From assembly GCA_963978905.1 (NCBI GenBank), contig OZ022256.1:57190646-57254645 (forward strand): a stretch of DNA of 64,000 nucleotides, read 5' to 3'. How positions within the stretch are numbered: the first letter of the stretch is position 1; the number at the start of each line of letters is the position of its first letter. This document shows positions 11,484 through 24,825 of this stretch, in pieces. Made by a program: the position numbers and the translations under genes. The notes beneath the pieces were generated by a model, which worked only from the letters and a program-made list of their open reading frames with translations, did not search any database and was not told the origin of the DNA. This stretch comes from Trichostrongylus colubriformis. Taxonomy: Eukaryota; Nematoda; Chromadorea; Rhabditida; Trichostrongylidae.

Positions 11484-14400
11484 GCACTGCGTGTATGATT
11501 TGGCATTCAAACCGGATGGTTCTGAGCTTCTCGTCGCCGCTGACAACAAAGTCATTATCTATGATGGTATCGATGGTACACTGTTGCAGGTGTTGAAAGG
11601 TGAGGCGAAATGTTCTTGGTCGAATCAACCAGTATGGTTGGTGTCGGGTTTGCTATATCCCTCTAGGCCGCGCTTATACTCTGCGCTGGCAGGGCGTAGC
11701 AACGCTCAGAAGCAGCGAGGCAGAGTGGCACGGGGGAGATACAGAGAAGACTCGGGCAACGAGACAAAATGGCACAGTCGGAGAAGCAGAGATACGCCCT
11801 GCCGCAGGCATCGCAAAGTATGAACACGGCTTTACGCTTTCTATGTGTTCAGCTTTGGATGGAGTGCAGAAGGAACCGATGCGGCGTCGCAAATGCGCCG
11901 CACGTTTTGGCATGGCAATAGATTTTCATCACTGAAATAGTGAAGAAGCACTTCAACTGCATTAACTCCTTTTGCGCCGTGCGCTTTATCCCTATAAATC
12001 TCTGTAGATTGAAAACCAACAAAAAATGAGTAGTGAGTAAGCGCTACACAGGAATTATGTGGTAAATAAAACGGGGGTGCTAGTTTTTTTTTTCAGATAT
12101 TTGGATGTGAGTAATGAAGATACAGTAGTTAACTAATTATTTTTGATTTTTATGATTAATTCCTGAGATTGATTGGTAGGTTTGTTACAGTCCATTTCGC
12201 AGCGACTGAATGGGCGTGGCCTGCGGACTTGGGTGGGAGTGTATCAAATTCTCTCACTCCGCCAAACACTCTCACTCACGCCACGCACTCTCACTCTCGC
12301 CACTCAACGAAGTCCACAGGCCACGCCCAATCAAAAACTGCGAAATGGACTGTAACGAAGAGTTTGGTTTCCATTTCGCACGCGAGCAATGGCCAACAAC
12401 CTACCGCACTGTTCAGTAAATCGTGGTAGATCTCGAGCTCTTCGGTAAGTAGTGACACTAGATCCTGAAAATGTAGAATTATCGAGCATCTTACCGCTTA
12501 CATTTTTGGGATGCGCACTGCATTTATAGTCAGACGAGTTAGAACGGTGCCTACCGGGTTTGAAAGGACTTCCGAAGATTTACCATTGTCAAAGAAATTA
12601 TTTTTCTACAATACCTAGTGTAGCTACATTTTCTGACGAATATCTGGATGGATTAACACCTATAGTGGATTCCATGGACCATAAGGACGATGCAAACCTT
12701 GGCTGTCAAGCTGCCTTCATTGGTCCATAACGACTCATTCCCTCCAATAGCCAGAGCTTTCAGGACATAAGGATCTCGTGTTTGCCGTGGCATGGTCTCA
12801 TGACGGTGAATTATTTGCGTCCGGTAGTCTTGACCGCTCGGTGATTCTTTGGACGGAACAACATGAAGGCACACTCAAATATAGGTGGTTTTCACTTTTT
12901 TCGTGAATACGAGATCAATGAGTGAAGAAATATATCCATATTTTGTAGAGTTCTTGGGAAGAGTGCTATTTTGAGAGTGTTCAATAATAATTTTTTGAGA
13001 GTGCTGTTTTAGTAACTGATGTTTCAAGCAGTACTTGCAATAAAAAAATAATAAAATAAATAAAGCTGGAGTGATTTAGCCACTCGGATGCGATACAATG
13101 CCTAGCGTTTTCACCCGTGACGTCATTGCTTCTCAGCTGTGCTGTGGGAGATTTTGGTACGTTCTCGTTTTCGGCTCAACAGCCTGGGTTTCAGAATGAA
13201 AAAAGATAGTGAAAGCGCACTTCTATTAAAATCCTCGAAGATAAGCTATGCATTTGATTTTCATGTATTACTAAGAAAAGTATGGATGCATGTCTGGATC
13301 AAGCATCGCCTTGCTGTGCAATATCTTTGTTTTTTCAAACCACTTTTTTCGCTCGGAGAGCTTGTATTTCCTAAAAGAATCCTCTCCGTGGCCGATGGGG
13401 CGGGGCCTCCGAGTGGGTGCCCGCCATGTCGTCCTCCGCGGTTGGAGAGAGAGGGACTGTTTACGAAGTTTCCTGCTCCCACTATGCGTCTCCCACCGCG
13501 GCTGGCGACGACGCGGAGGGGTTCACCCACTCGGAGGCCCGCCCTTCCGGCCACGGACCACTGGGCGTCAGTGGACGATTCCTTTAACGCTTTTTGGGGT
13601 AGGATTGGGTAGCTGCAACCGTAATGCGAAGCACCGCCAATTACTACTGTACTATTCTGTCCTCGCATGGATTACAAACTAGATCATGTAATTTAAATTA
13701 TATTATGTGTTACGCAGTGTCGAAGCATGTAAAACACCAAAACACCATATAGGAGTGCAGAAGCAGCGAATCAGCGGTCGTTGTGCTTCATGCGCATGGT
13801 CACGCGATGGTAGTTTGTTTGCCATCGGAACACATGACGGATTCGTACACATCAAGAAAACCGACAGCTTTGTGAGTTACTTTGATTGTCCGGAGGATTT
13901 TTGAATGGAAGTGGTACGAGGTTAGGTGATATTGTACAACGTTCCGCGTCGTGAGGTCCCAGAAAGTGATGCCGTCGGGTAACATCGCTTTCTGGGAGCG
14001 TCGCAGTTGCTATTTCTGTTCTGTATTTTACATCTTCTCGTCTTAGAAAAATTTCGACCCACTGTATTCATATTTGAGATATAGCACTATCTTAGCTTCA
14101 GCAAAGTGACGAATATGTGGCGAAGATCGAACGTCCAGGTGGCGAGCCAGTTTGGGCTTTACGTTTCTGTGCACCACGCCCACAAGATGACATATCAAGA
14201 CGTTTCGGAGACAGCGAGTATGGATTAAGAGCGTTGGCTATTTATCCTAAGACTTTACACGGCATGGATTTCAAATACATGGACCATATTAGAGATGGGC
14301 TGGGTGCTCAAGTGCTAATTGCGTTTGACGGATGCACATTGGGTAGTGAGAGTATCTGATTTGATGAGGCTACTTACGACAGAAAACCGCTTCACGGCGT

Positions 14401-17400
14401 CGCACTCGCGGTGTCACCAATAGCACTTGCGAATCGATTGCCCTTGGGAGCCCGGCAGAGTGTGGCTGCGTCACCTCTGCGCTTCCACCCATGCCACACT
14501 GCCTCCTAAACCTACCTATGCCACACTGCTTCGCTTGAAGGCTGCCATGCCTTGCCACTGGCACTCGCACCTGGCCGCCACTCGCCGCGGGCGGCCACGC
14601 AATTTTTCGTCGTAAGTAGCCTCAACCTAACTGATTGGCTGATCGTCAGCGTTTCGTATCGAACTACTCCGCCCACCCTTTCTTTCTTTTCAGCCTCTTT
14701 TCGAACCGAACACTCCGATACCTAAAGGATCTATAGATGCTCAGAAGAAGATCAAGACTCCATGCTATCCTCGGAAGCGTTTGAAAAGCGCTTTGTAGCC
14801 TATATAGACTCGAGAACACTCTCTTCAAAGGGGAACCACTGATTCTTGGCTTTTTTGAGCACTACTGATATTCACTTCAGTAGAAATGGGTCTTTTGTTG
14901 ATGGTTCATGAAAACAATCAAAGACCAGTGCAAATCCTAATTCTTGGTCGTTACAGACCCATCACTGAAGTGCTCGTGGTCACGGACTGGAGTCGTCGCG
15001 TGGGATTCTACGATCTGGATGGTAACTCAGTGAAACGAGATGACATGGTACTCAACTACGATCCAACCTGTGTGGAATTCATCCCCAGTGGCCAGTTCCT
15101 ACTTCTTGGAGGATCTGGGCGTCAAGTAACCCTACACACAAGGCTAGGTCAGTGAAAATCGCCACAAAAGCATAATTCCTCAAAATTTTCGCTGTTAAAG
15201 GCACGGAAATCGGTACAGTAGCACAAATGGATACGTGGGTATGGTGTGTCCGTGTAAGACCGATCTCGAATCCAAGTACGGTAGTGGTTGGATGTGTTGA
15301 TGGAACAATTGCGTGCTATAATCTCATGTTCAGCACCATACATGGCTTACACAAAGAGCGATATGCTTTCAGGTCCTTACAGAACTATCGAATTACTGTA
15401 GCCAGCAAATCAATAGATTTTTAGGGATAATATGACTGATGTCGTTGTGCAGCATCTCATTCATCATACAATGACTCGTATTCGATGTCATGACCTCGTA
15501 AAAAAGGTGGCTATTTATGGCCATAAATTGGCGGTAAGTATTAGCGGTCTTTACGTCGCTTTCATACTACGCGGCTTAGTGTCGCAAAGTATGAAGGCGC
15601 TTATATGGGTGTCGCCTCCAGGCTTAGAATGGAGTTTTTCCTTTGAATATTTAGGTACAACTTTCTGATCGCCTTCATATCTATCGTCAAATCAAAGGGG
15701 ATGGAGAGAATGAACAGCTTGAATACACGCTGAGTGAACGCATTAACAAGGCTTTCGACTGCTCCTTACTGGTATGGTCCTGAATCTAATAAATAAACCG
15801 AAATAAAACAATAATATAACATAAAATAATAAAGTACTAATAAGAAATCCGATAACTGGCCATTTTAATCACTTTAATTATATGAATTTATTTCTTTGAG
15901 CCTTTTCACACTTCAATCATCATTAATTTCATTAAGCTATCTAATTTTAATTTCACATTTTAATCATCGAATGCATTCATACATCTTGAACTTAGTCCAA
16001 TTTCAGATTTTTATGTTTTGCTTATTCTTCAGCACAGTTTCTTGTCATAAATATTGAGGCCTTACCGTAACTTGTAGCCTTCTTGTTTCTGATCTGAATT
16101 CAACTCATTTTCATGTTGTCTGCTCGAATCATCTCATACTATGTGACGAACGTCGCCTACAGTGCTACGATCACAAGGGCCTGAAGCAAAGGGAATGGTC
16201 ACTGGAGTCTGCGATACGCTATATAAAAGTGGGCTACAGGCTAGTGCAGTTGTCGTCAGTAACATAGAGCTCTCCTTTGTAGGTCATCGGCGGTCCTCCC
16301 GGTCGAGAGACTATACTTATTGGGCTACGTGAAGGACAGGTATGTCTAGATGTTTCTATCCCGAAGATTCGATAGGGCAGGTGAGCGGATTTGACCTGCC
16401 ATCATTGGTGCTTTCCCCTCTTTGGCCACCGTCAGACTTTGCGATCTTGCGACGTCGCACTTTCGCACGCGATACTACGACCTTGAGATTGTGCAATGTC
16501 GTAACTTCACGTGCGGAGTGGCGACACCGCAAAATCGCAAAATCGCAAAGTCTGACGGCGGCCTTCGAAGACAGGGGCAAGAAAGGGACCATAAATGGTT
16601 GGTGAGTGATGCGTTTTCACTTTTCATTGTAATCTTAACCACAACTTTTATTTTTTAGGTCTGCAAGTTGTTCGTTGACAATCCGTTTCCAGTTCAAGTG
16701 CTTAAACTAAATGGCCCTATCAAATGCATAGATATAAGTGCAACTAGGTAATTTTTATTTTTTTTCAAAACAGTAACAACCGAGAACAAACTATTTATTA
16801 CATGTTTATTGCATGAGGTAACTCATGCAAGGGACACAACATTGCCCAGGTCATCAGGGAGCATAGAGACCGTAAATGATCTGGCCGTAACGGAAACAAC
16901 AAAAGCACTGACACGTCAACCATTTTTTCATGTTTTTAACTATTTTATTAGGTTTTTTCCATGGCGAATTCGGAAAATTAGTGACCTTCCAAAAGCTTTA
17001 TTCCAGGAAACACATCGCCGTTGTGGATGATAGTGGTCTATGTGTGGTTTTTGATGCCAAAACAAAAGAAGTCCTATTTGAGGTACCACGAGGTTACGCA
17101 AAATTACTCCTTCATTTGCAGAATCTGTCCCAAGGGTTCTGCGTTTAGGAACCTAACTGTAACAGCGTCGCCTTTAACAGCGATAATGAGGAGATTATCT
17201 GTTATTCGGGTAGTTCCAAACTAACCGTTCGAGCTAGAGGATATCCCGGCCATCAACAGAGAATGTTTGTGAGTTCCCGATTTTATAGGCCTCAAATTTC
17301 AGTAGCTCCGAAATGGATAAAATTATCGAAGTGATTAATTGATTTGCAGGGTTTTGTCGTTGGATTTTCCGGCAACAAAGTATATTGCCTGCATATCTAT

Positions 17401-20400
17401 GCTATGCAAGCTCTTGAAGTACCGTTTTCAAATCAGCTTTATCAGTACATTGAAAACAAGGAGTACCAGTTAGTTTCATTAGATTCGTTGGATTGGTGCA
17501 TAGCCAATGCGGCTTTTCTCAACAATTTTATTCAGCAGAAACAATGATAAACTTCTGCAATGATATGTTTGAGTGTTTATTCTGGAGCGTTTTCACTATC
17601 GCAATAAAGGAATGCTCCCCATTCTGTAGTCGTCGAAACTTTTATTTCCACTACAAAAAAATGCAGCATTGAAAAACCGCATCAATTATGCACCAGCTTT
17701 ATATAAAAGTTATAAACTATCATACTTGTCTGAATTTCTCATTACTCTTCTTTCATGCTATTCGAAAATCCCTTTCTTCTTCCTTTGTTTTTACGTATTC
17801 TTTTCATCCATATCTTGAAGGTACTTGTAAGAGCGATTAAAAATTATGGATAGGTGAATTTCCAGCATTCCGTCTTTCCAGGAAGGCGTACGATTTGGCA
17901 TGTCTTGGAGTGACTCGTGAGGATTGGCAAATCCTCGCTATGGATGCTATATCGAATCTGAACTGCGAAATAGCTTTGAAGGCATTTGCTCGTTACAAGG
18001 ATTATCGATCGATACAGCTCGTTCACGAAATAAAGGTTGGCGGTCCTGATCGTTGCCATAAGTTTCTGCTATAATCAATGGCCTTAAAGAACGAAAAAAA
18101 TTGGAATCACCCTGCAGGGCTATGTATCTCCAACACTGTTCGCCAAGATAAGGGGCGTATACTGTACATGAAAGTTTGAGTTACTTAAGGATATCACTGG
18201 TAAGTGCAGGGTCAGAGAAAAATTAGGTACAGATTGATTGTCATAAAAATACGTCCAACTTCGCTCTCAGCCGACCAAATTTCGAAAAAAACCTTTCATA
18301 CGGCATTCAAAACATTTCTTATATCACGATTCGTTTTCCATAAAAGCGATAGTGCGGCAGAGATAGTTAAAGACAGTATTAGGGGTAATGTGGCTGTTGA
18401 GAAATCCCTGCAAGAAGCTGCTTACATGGAAACTATGAGCTTAACAAGGCTATCTATGGCGAAATCCCGGTGAAAAAGTGCGCCTCCGAGCTGTAGGAAC
18501 GGCGCAACGGATGAAAGCTGCCGCCTTTCGATAATTGACCCCGCCCTATCGACGTGATACCTGGCTGTCTATGATGAGAGCGGCCAAGGATGTGCAGTGA
18601 GATCGAAGGGATTGCAGCGCGCTTTCGTAGTTTTGGCCTGAAGCTCACTCCAGAAAAAAGATGCTGTCGTATTTCCAAACATTCCCTTGTGTTTACTTGG
18701 CAGCATGCCTATGGGAATTTTGTTCGGAGTATCCGCCTCTTGACGGAAAGGTCGTCCGCGTTGAGGATCAACGAGAGAAGGGAATCCTGTTTCTCGGGTT
18801 TTTGACAATTTCCATCCGTTTTTTTTCACTGGCCTGTTACTAGGCATCTCGACTTTCATACTAGGCATCTCGACTTTCAGATTTACTACTTCTTTTACTT
18901 TTTGTCCGAATTTCCCCTAATGCAGCCTTCAACTCGCAGTTTTATCTTGCGGCTTGGAGCTCAGTACTAATGGAAAATCTGACATTGGACTATTCTGTTT
19001 TTCTGAGCACCATCGCTCTCTTACTGATCTCTTCTTTTTGGTGATTCTTCGCATTGATTTTCATGTTTTTATTGATGAAAGCAGCGGGCCTCACGCGATG
19101 CCATGACACTCCCAAACCATTAAACATTCAAAAACAGAGTCTTGGCACAGTTTATCACCAGCAAAAGTTTTTAAAAACTAAGCTAAGAAGATGGCTGTGA
19201 TTCTGGCTTACGAGACAATTAAACACTCCATTAATCACAAATTATTCCTTTGAATCCCCTTCGTTCATCTTTGGCTCATTCAATGACGAAATATTCTTGG
19301 TTAAAATTCCACGCACTAATTTTCGTGATCCTGCCAGCTTCTGGTGCGGAGGATATTGATGGAAATAAAGATGACGTCATCTCTAAGAAAAAAACGGTCA
19401 CAGGCACGACGAAACCTCGTGATTCAACCAGAACGAGTCCGAATTTGATTCACGTACCTCACACTTTGATTAACTTTTTAACGAGTTTTCTTATAGGCGA
19501 TGATGGCCGCAAACGAACCGGAGTACATTCTTCGAGCTCATGCTCTCTGTTATGAGGGAAAATTCCGTGAAGCCGCTCAACTTTATCGTTCCAATGGCGA
19601 CGAAAATCGCGCCATGCAATTGTTCACAGATTTGAGAATGTTTGAAGATGCACAGGTATACACAGTATTTTTCCACATTGTAGTAGGTAGGAGGTAGGTA
19701 GGCGCGTGACGAGTGTTTGCGTCAAGACACTCGATTTGGTTAAGGTCGAGCGACAAGGCAGCGATAGTGTCTTTTCGCGTACAAGCAGTTCATAAATGGA
19801 GGAGCAAGGCGTTTACTGCAATCAGCGGCACATGTCGCTTGGCGCCGTGACTCTATTCGAGTGTTCTTACGCAAATCCGTGACCAGACGGGTTTCATGGA
19901 TCGAGAAGATCACCTCGTCAGGGGAAGGATCAGATGTTCAAAAATTCTTCTCACAATCTTATCGAAAAGGATGAATTACTTCAAAAATAAGGAGTAGCTC
20001 TGAAAAATCACTTCAAAAAATAGGGAGTAGCAAAGGATTAGGATCACCAATGCTCGCCTATACAACTCTAGTCTCACCACGACATGGAGTCTTAACGTAA
20101 CACCGATAATCGAAGTATCTATGCATTGCTTGGGGAAAACTCGTTGAATTTTGATGATCCGAGGACATAGTATTACTATAAATCGAATCCTTCCATTCAG
20201 GAAGTGATGGCGAGCGCTTCGGGCGAAACCCAACGAATGCTGATGCGCAAGCGAGCCGATTGGGCTCGCGATTCGAATCAACCAAAGGTAGCCGCAGAAA
20301 TGCTCATCTCCAGTGGTGACCTAGACAAAGCCGTCATTCTCATCACGGACAATGACTGGATGGATCTGTGCGTTCGTGAAATCTCGCCTTTCTTTCGCTC

Positions 20401-23400
20401 TTTTTTACTACATACCATATTCCATTTTAGGGCCATAAATGTGATGCGCAAATTGGACAGAAGCGATGTTGAGAGCTTGCGACGTCTGGCCGCGTATTTC
20501 ATACGAAAATCCGAGTTTAGTCTAGCTGCTAAAATATATGGTAACATGAATGATATAAAGTCGATGGCACAAATGCATGTAGCAGCTGGACATTGGACTG
20601 ACGTGAGTTTTTTTTGCTGCCCCACAATGATAGCGCGATCTGAAAACCGTAGTGACTATTTCTTCTAAAGAGTGTCTGTATCTATCAAAGCAAATCCAAA
20701 ATGCGCGAACAAAATGACCTTTTTCAAAGGTTTTGTTCTGATCTGAAGTGTCTTTCTATTCATTTCTTTCTTGGCCGACATAGATGCATGCTAGGCCACG
20801 ACCTTACCTTTGTCAAAAATTTACGTGCGCAGGAGAGATAGGAGGCGGAGCTTTCCGGTGAATGGGCGGAGTTTCTCTGTATGATAATCAACATACATTT
20901 CTCTAGGCCTTTGCCATAGCCGATCGATATCCTAATTTTGTGGAAGACGTCTATCTACCGTATGCCAGATATCTGGCGGAACGCGATCAGTTTGAGGAAG
21001 CTCAGAAAGGTGATCAGAATCAAAGCATTTTCGAATCATGTTGGCTCATGCAGACTTGAATTCATATGAATTTTGAATAGGCATTTTTACTGAAATTTAT
21101 CCAATGTTTCAGCGTACCATAAAGCGGGTCGTGACCAAGAAGCATTACGGGTACTGGAACAGCTCACTGGTAACGCTGTTGACGAGAATCGTTTCGCCGA
21201 TGCTGGGTAATTTTTTAGAATTTGTCTATTTTTTGCTGCATCTGGGCCCTGTTTACTCATGAAATAATAGGATTAATAAATGAAAACAGTATTTCTCGAG
21301 AAAGGCCTTGAATTGTTTAGTTAGAAAGCTGATTGTTGTGTGGCAAGGTGTAGATTTTTTACCAAATGAATTAGAATTTTTATTGCTCGGAGCGGGGCCC
21401 ATAGTGACTGGATTATTGGATAACTAGAAGAATAAAGTAAGGGTGATTAGGCGGAATAGCTGGACGAAAAAATTTGAACCCCGCTGTGAAATGATGGGGT
21501 ACGGTAATATGTATGTACATATTTAGGTACTATCATTGGCTACTCAGTATGCAGTATCTTGAACGATCAAAAGACAACCCATCACTTATCTCGAAGTATC
21601 ATGCGAGTGCAAAGCTGGCTGAAATGTATTACGCGTACGACGCTATATTCCTCTACTGCGTTAGTTTTTTCCTCGATTTTCAAGGGCTCGCGAGAAATCA
21701 TAATTTTGAGCAGAATTGGTATGCGTGGCGCATCCCAAAAGTACATCGAACGAAGCTTTTGTTCAACATTTTTGTCTCTGAAGGGTCCTTCTTTTTTAGA
21801 ATCAGCCATTTACTCGACACAGCTCGGAGACCTTGTTGAACATGGCCAGATACCTTGCTGCTCAGAAACCCGTACCGAATATTTCGCAAGTGTAAGTGCT
21901 CGATTTACTTGATGGATATCTGTGCAGTAACCATGAATGTCCTACCTTTTCACACCACCTAATAGTATGCTCACTTCAGTTCAAATTGATGCAAGTGAAC
22001 CACAATTTCATGAGAGAGCGTGAAAGGGAATCTAAAAGTTTATAAATGCGTCATTCAAAGGAATCGTCCTTGGATAAATGAGATTCCTTGCTACCCACAT
22101 ATTTGCGTTGCATTTGCCTGATAAGGACCGCATGCAAAGTTTCACGCGAAAAATGTGAATTCGGCTGAGACACAGTTACCCAAATTCTCGGCCGGGTGAG
22201 TGGAGCCTCCGAATAAAAGCCCCGTCTCGTCTTCCGCCGCGGTTGGGAACGGAGAATGAGGCTGTCTACGTAAGTTTTTGTCTACAACGCATTTCCGACA
22301 GCGGTGGGAGACGGAAAGGTTACTCACTCCGAAGCCCCTCCTACCTGACCGAGACTTTGTGACGCTGATCTCAGGCGGATTCACATTTTTCGCGTGAAAC
22401 TTTGCATACACCCACATTAGGCAAATGCAAGATAAATATATGAGTAACAGGACAACTCATTTTTTTCCGTGGGAATCCTTTAACACATAACGGACCGAGG
22501 CTGTTTCTGCTCTTTTCAAGTCGTGCAAGACCATGTGTTGCACTTGACCACACAGAACCGTCTTTTTTTCTCGGGTTATGTGATAGCGTAAATTTCTGAG
22601 AGCTAAAGCTATTTGGATACGTTTTTGGATATACAGGGGGTGCCAAAAAAAAGTAATTTTGCCCACGGCTCACATCTGCCAATAATACAAAACATAGGGA
22701 AACGAAAGAGATAAAAGTATTGGGGCAAAATATTCCCGAAATGTTCCTCTAAAAGCAGGAACAAGCTGAGACTCACTACTTTCACTTTCATAAACATATG
22801 GAGCTTTCATTCGGCGCAGTCGGGCTTCGGAGTACCTACAGTATCAAGGTCCGCTTAAAACAGTGAAGCCAGGCTCTGTGGTAGGTCTTTTGTGGGAAGC
22901 TTCCTGAGGATTGGCCCTTCGGTTCATGGAAGTCACAGAGCCCCTGCTGCTTGTACAAGGCTGCTGTGATCCGATGTATCATTTTTCATGCCTCAAACCT
23001 GCCCCCGGAGGGGTTTCAGTGGTAAGGGCACGTTTTGGCTTTTGGAAACGAAGGGCGCTGGGAACGCGGAAAAAACAGAATGTTAAAGGACACCACCCAC
23101 TATGAATTCCCGTAGGTACCCAGAGTGAATGGACTTCAGCAAGGTTGTGAACGAGGGCGACGAAATTTTGGATTTTGCCCAGTTGAGGTGACACATCTTG
23201 CTCACTCTCTCCTCGCTTCCTGCAGAAGGCTGCCACGGAGCATAGTGATAGAGTGAGGTCTGCTCTTGAATCTGGGGATGAAAATACCTCAACAGAATTT
23301 GCTGTTGTTCGACTAAAGTGGGGTGAAAGTGGAGGAGACAAAATTACTCTTTTTTTGGCACCCCCTGTAGACATATCACAAAGAACAACATCTTTATTAG

Positions 23401-24794
23401 TCATTGAACGATTGTAAAATTGGTTCGTGTTTCAACACCACCACTGATAGAACCCGGTAAACAACATCAAGTATTTTTTAAGTGAAAAGTGTTTATTATT
23501 CGAATTATTAAAAAAGAATAAGAAGGGCATGCACATGTATAACGTCGCAATCAATGGATTTGTTTTATTATTGCTGCTTCATATGCTGCACAAAAGCGTG
23601 TTGCCGAGAACCGGTCTATTTTTTTGAGATGAAAGGTTTCAGAAGAATATGTGATTCTCCTTACTCGAAGACTCATGATGGTAGCATTTCATCACGGTAA
23701 TTTACAAAAAAAAGAGAAAAATTGTGATTCAAATTTCGTGCAACACCATGTATTGCACGTGGTGCATTTTGGCTCAAAACGTTGGCTTTTAGGCTCATCT
23801 GCTATACAATAGCCCGAATTGGACGTGAACTTGGCGCCTATAAACTGGCACGGGACACACTGGATCGTTTGGGAAATCTGCGAGTGCCACCACGTCTCCA
23901 GCGTGACGTCGAGCTGATGACCGTTAACATCAGAGCAAAGCCATTCTCGGACGCTGACGATCTGCTCCCTGTTTGTCACAGGTCTGACTGTTCATTGTGT
24001 CCAATAACTCACGAATCTTTGCCTTTAATATATCGTGAATAAATGCCATAGGCGACGAGGTCATAGCCGCTACGTGGGAAACACGTGTGCGACAGGACAC
24101 TCGAATTGGGTCACTTCGTGCGAGGAGGCAGTGGCCGCGCTTTCTAGCTTGGGGTCAATTCGCAGCATGATCGCTAGGCGCGTGTCGCGTGTGGTGACCT
24201 AATTCGAGCGTTCTGTTGCACACCTCGTTGAAAACGTGTCTTTTTTTGAAGAATTGAGGACGTTTGACGTTGAAATCTCAAAAAATAGATTTAAAAGGAC
24301 GGCTATGTGCTAGCACTTCTACGTGAAAGGATTACAATCTTTTTTGGAGTAAATACCACATCCAAAGAAGGCAGTGTCAGATGGCTTTACGATTATCAAT
24401 CAAAATCGGACAGTGGGCTACTTGGCGCAATTTGTCCTTCATTAAACTTCCATACTACACCTTCTATTACTTTAGCCAAAGTGCTACACAAATCATAGCC
24501 ATTTTTGCAGATGTGGTTTCAACAATCCACTCACTTGCGGTATGAATTGTATACATTGTAAGACGGCATTTGTATATTCGTTTGCAACCTTCGGTAAGCT
24601 CCGCAATAACTATGGCTTTGTTTTTGCCTTAAAAAATTCTTCCAGAAATACTGCCGCTAGTGGAGTTTACGGTAGATCCCGATCTGCCCATTGACGAAGC
24701 GGTGAAGTTGGTTGAATCGGAGCCCCCACTGACAGAGTCTAATTTCAATCCTTTTCAAAATGCGTCGGTCAGTGCTTCATAAAGAATTTATAAT

Positions 24795-24825
<31 letters not shown>

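Larger units (their letters stand above)
11484..17462 (+). other. daf-10: daf-10 WD40 half: exon map
   Basis: The exons are 11484-11599, 12764-12884, 13080-13156, 13718-13871, 14102-14217, 14957-15147, 15201-15372, 15425-15533, 15655-15771, 16115-16228, 16283-16339, 16659-16747, 17007-17082, 17149-17268 and 17350-17462. They encode the two N-terminal WD40 propellers. Visible WD-type units include [40 protein letters not shown], and [20 protein letters not shown]. Phases agree at every junction except 13156/13718. Homology places the 14217/14957 junction so that GDSE joins [11 protein letters not shown]; the longer open frame running to 14359 is then intron. Confidence 0.85.

Noticed and set aside
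13800..13985. Minus-strand frame starting [15 protein letters not shown], resembling a WD repeat
   Set aside because: It lies partly antisense to a daf-10 exon, with no partner exons; judged coincidence.
14218..14359. Continuation of the daf-10 frame beyond 14217 to a stop at 14359
   Set aside because: Ending at 14217 gives a phase-matched join to 14957 and restores IFT122 homology. The continuation ends at a TIR element.
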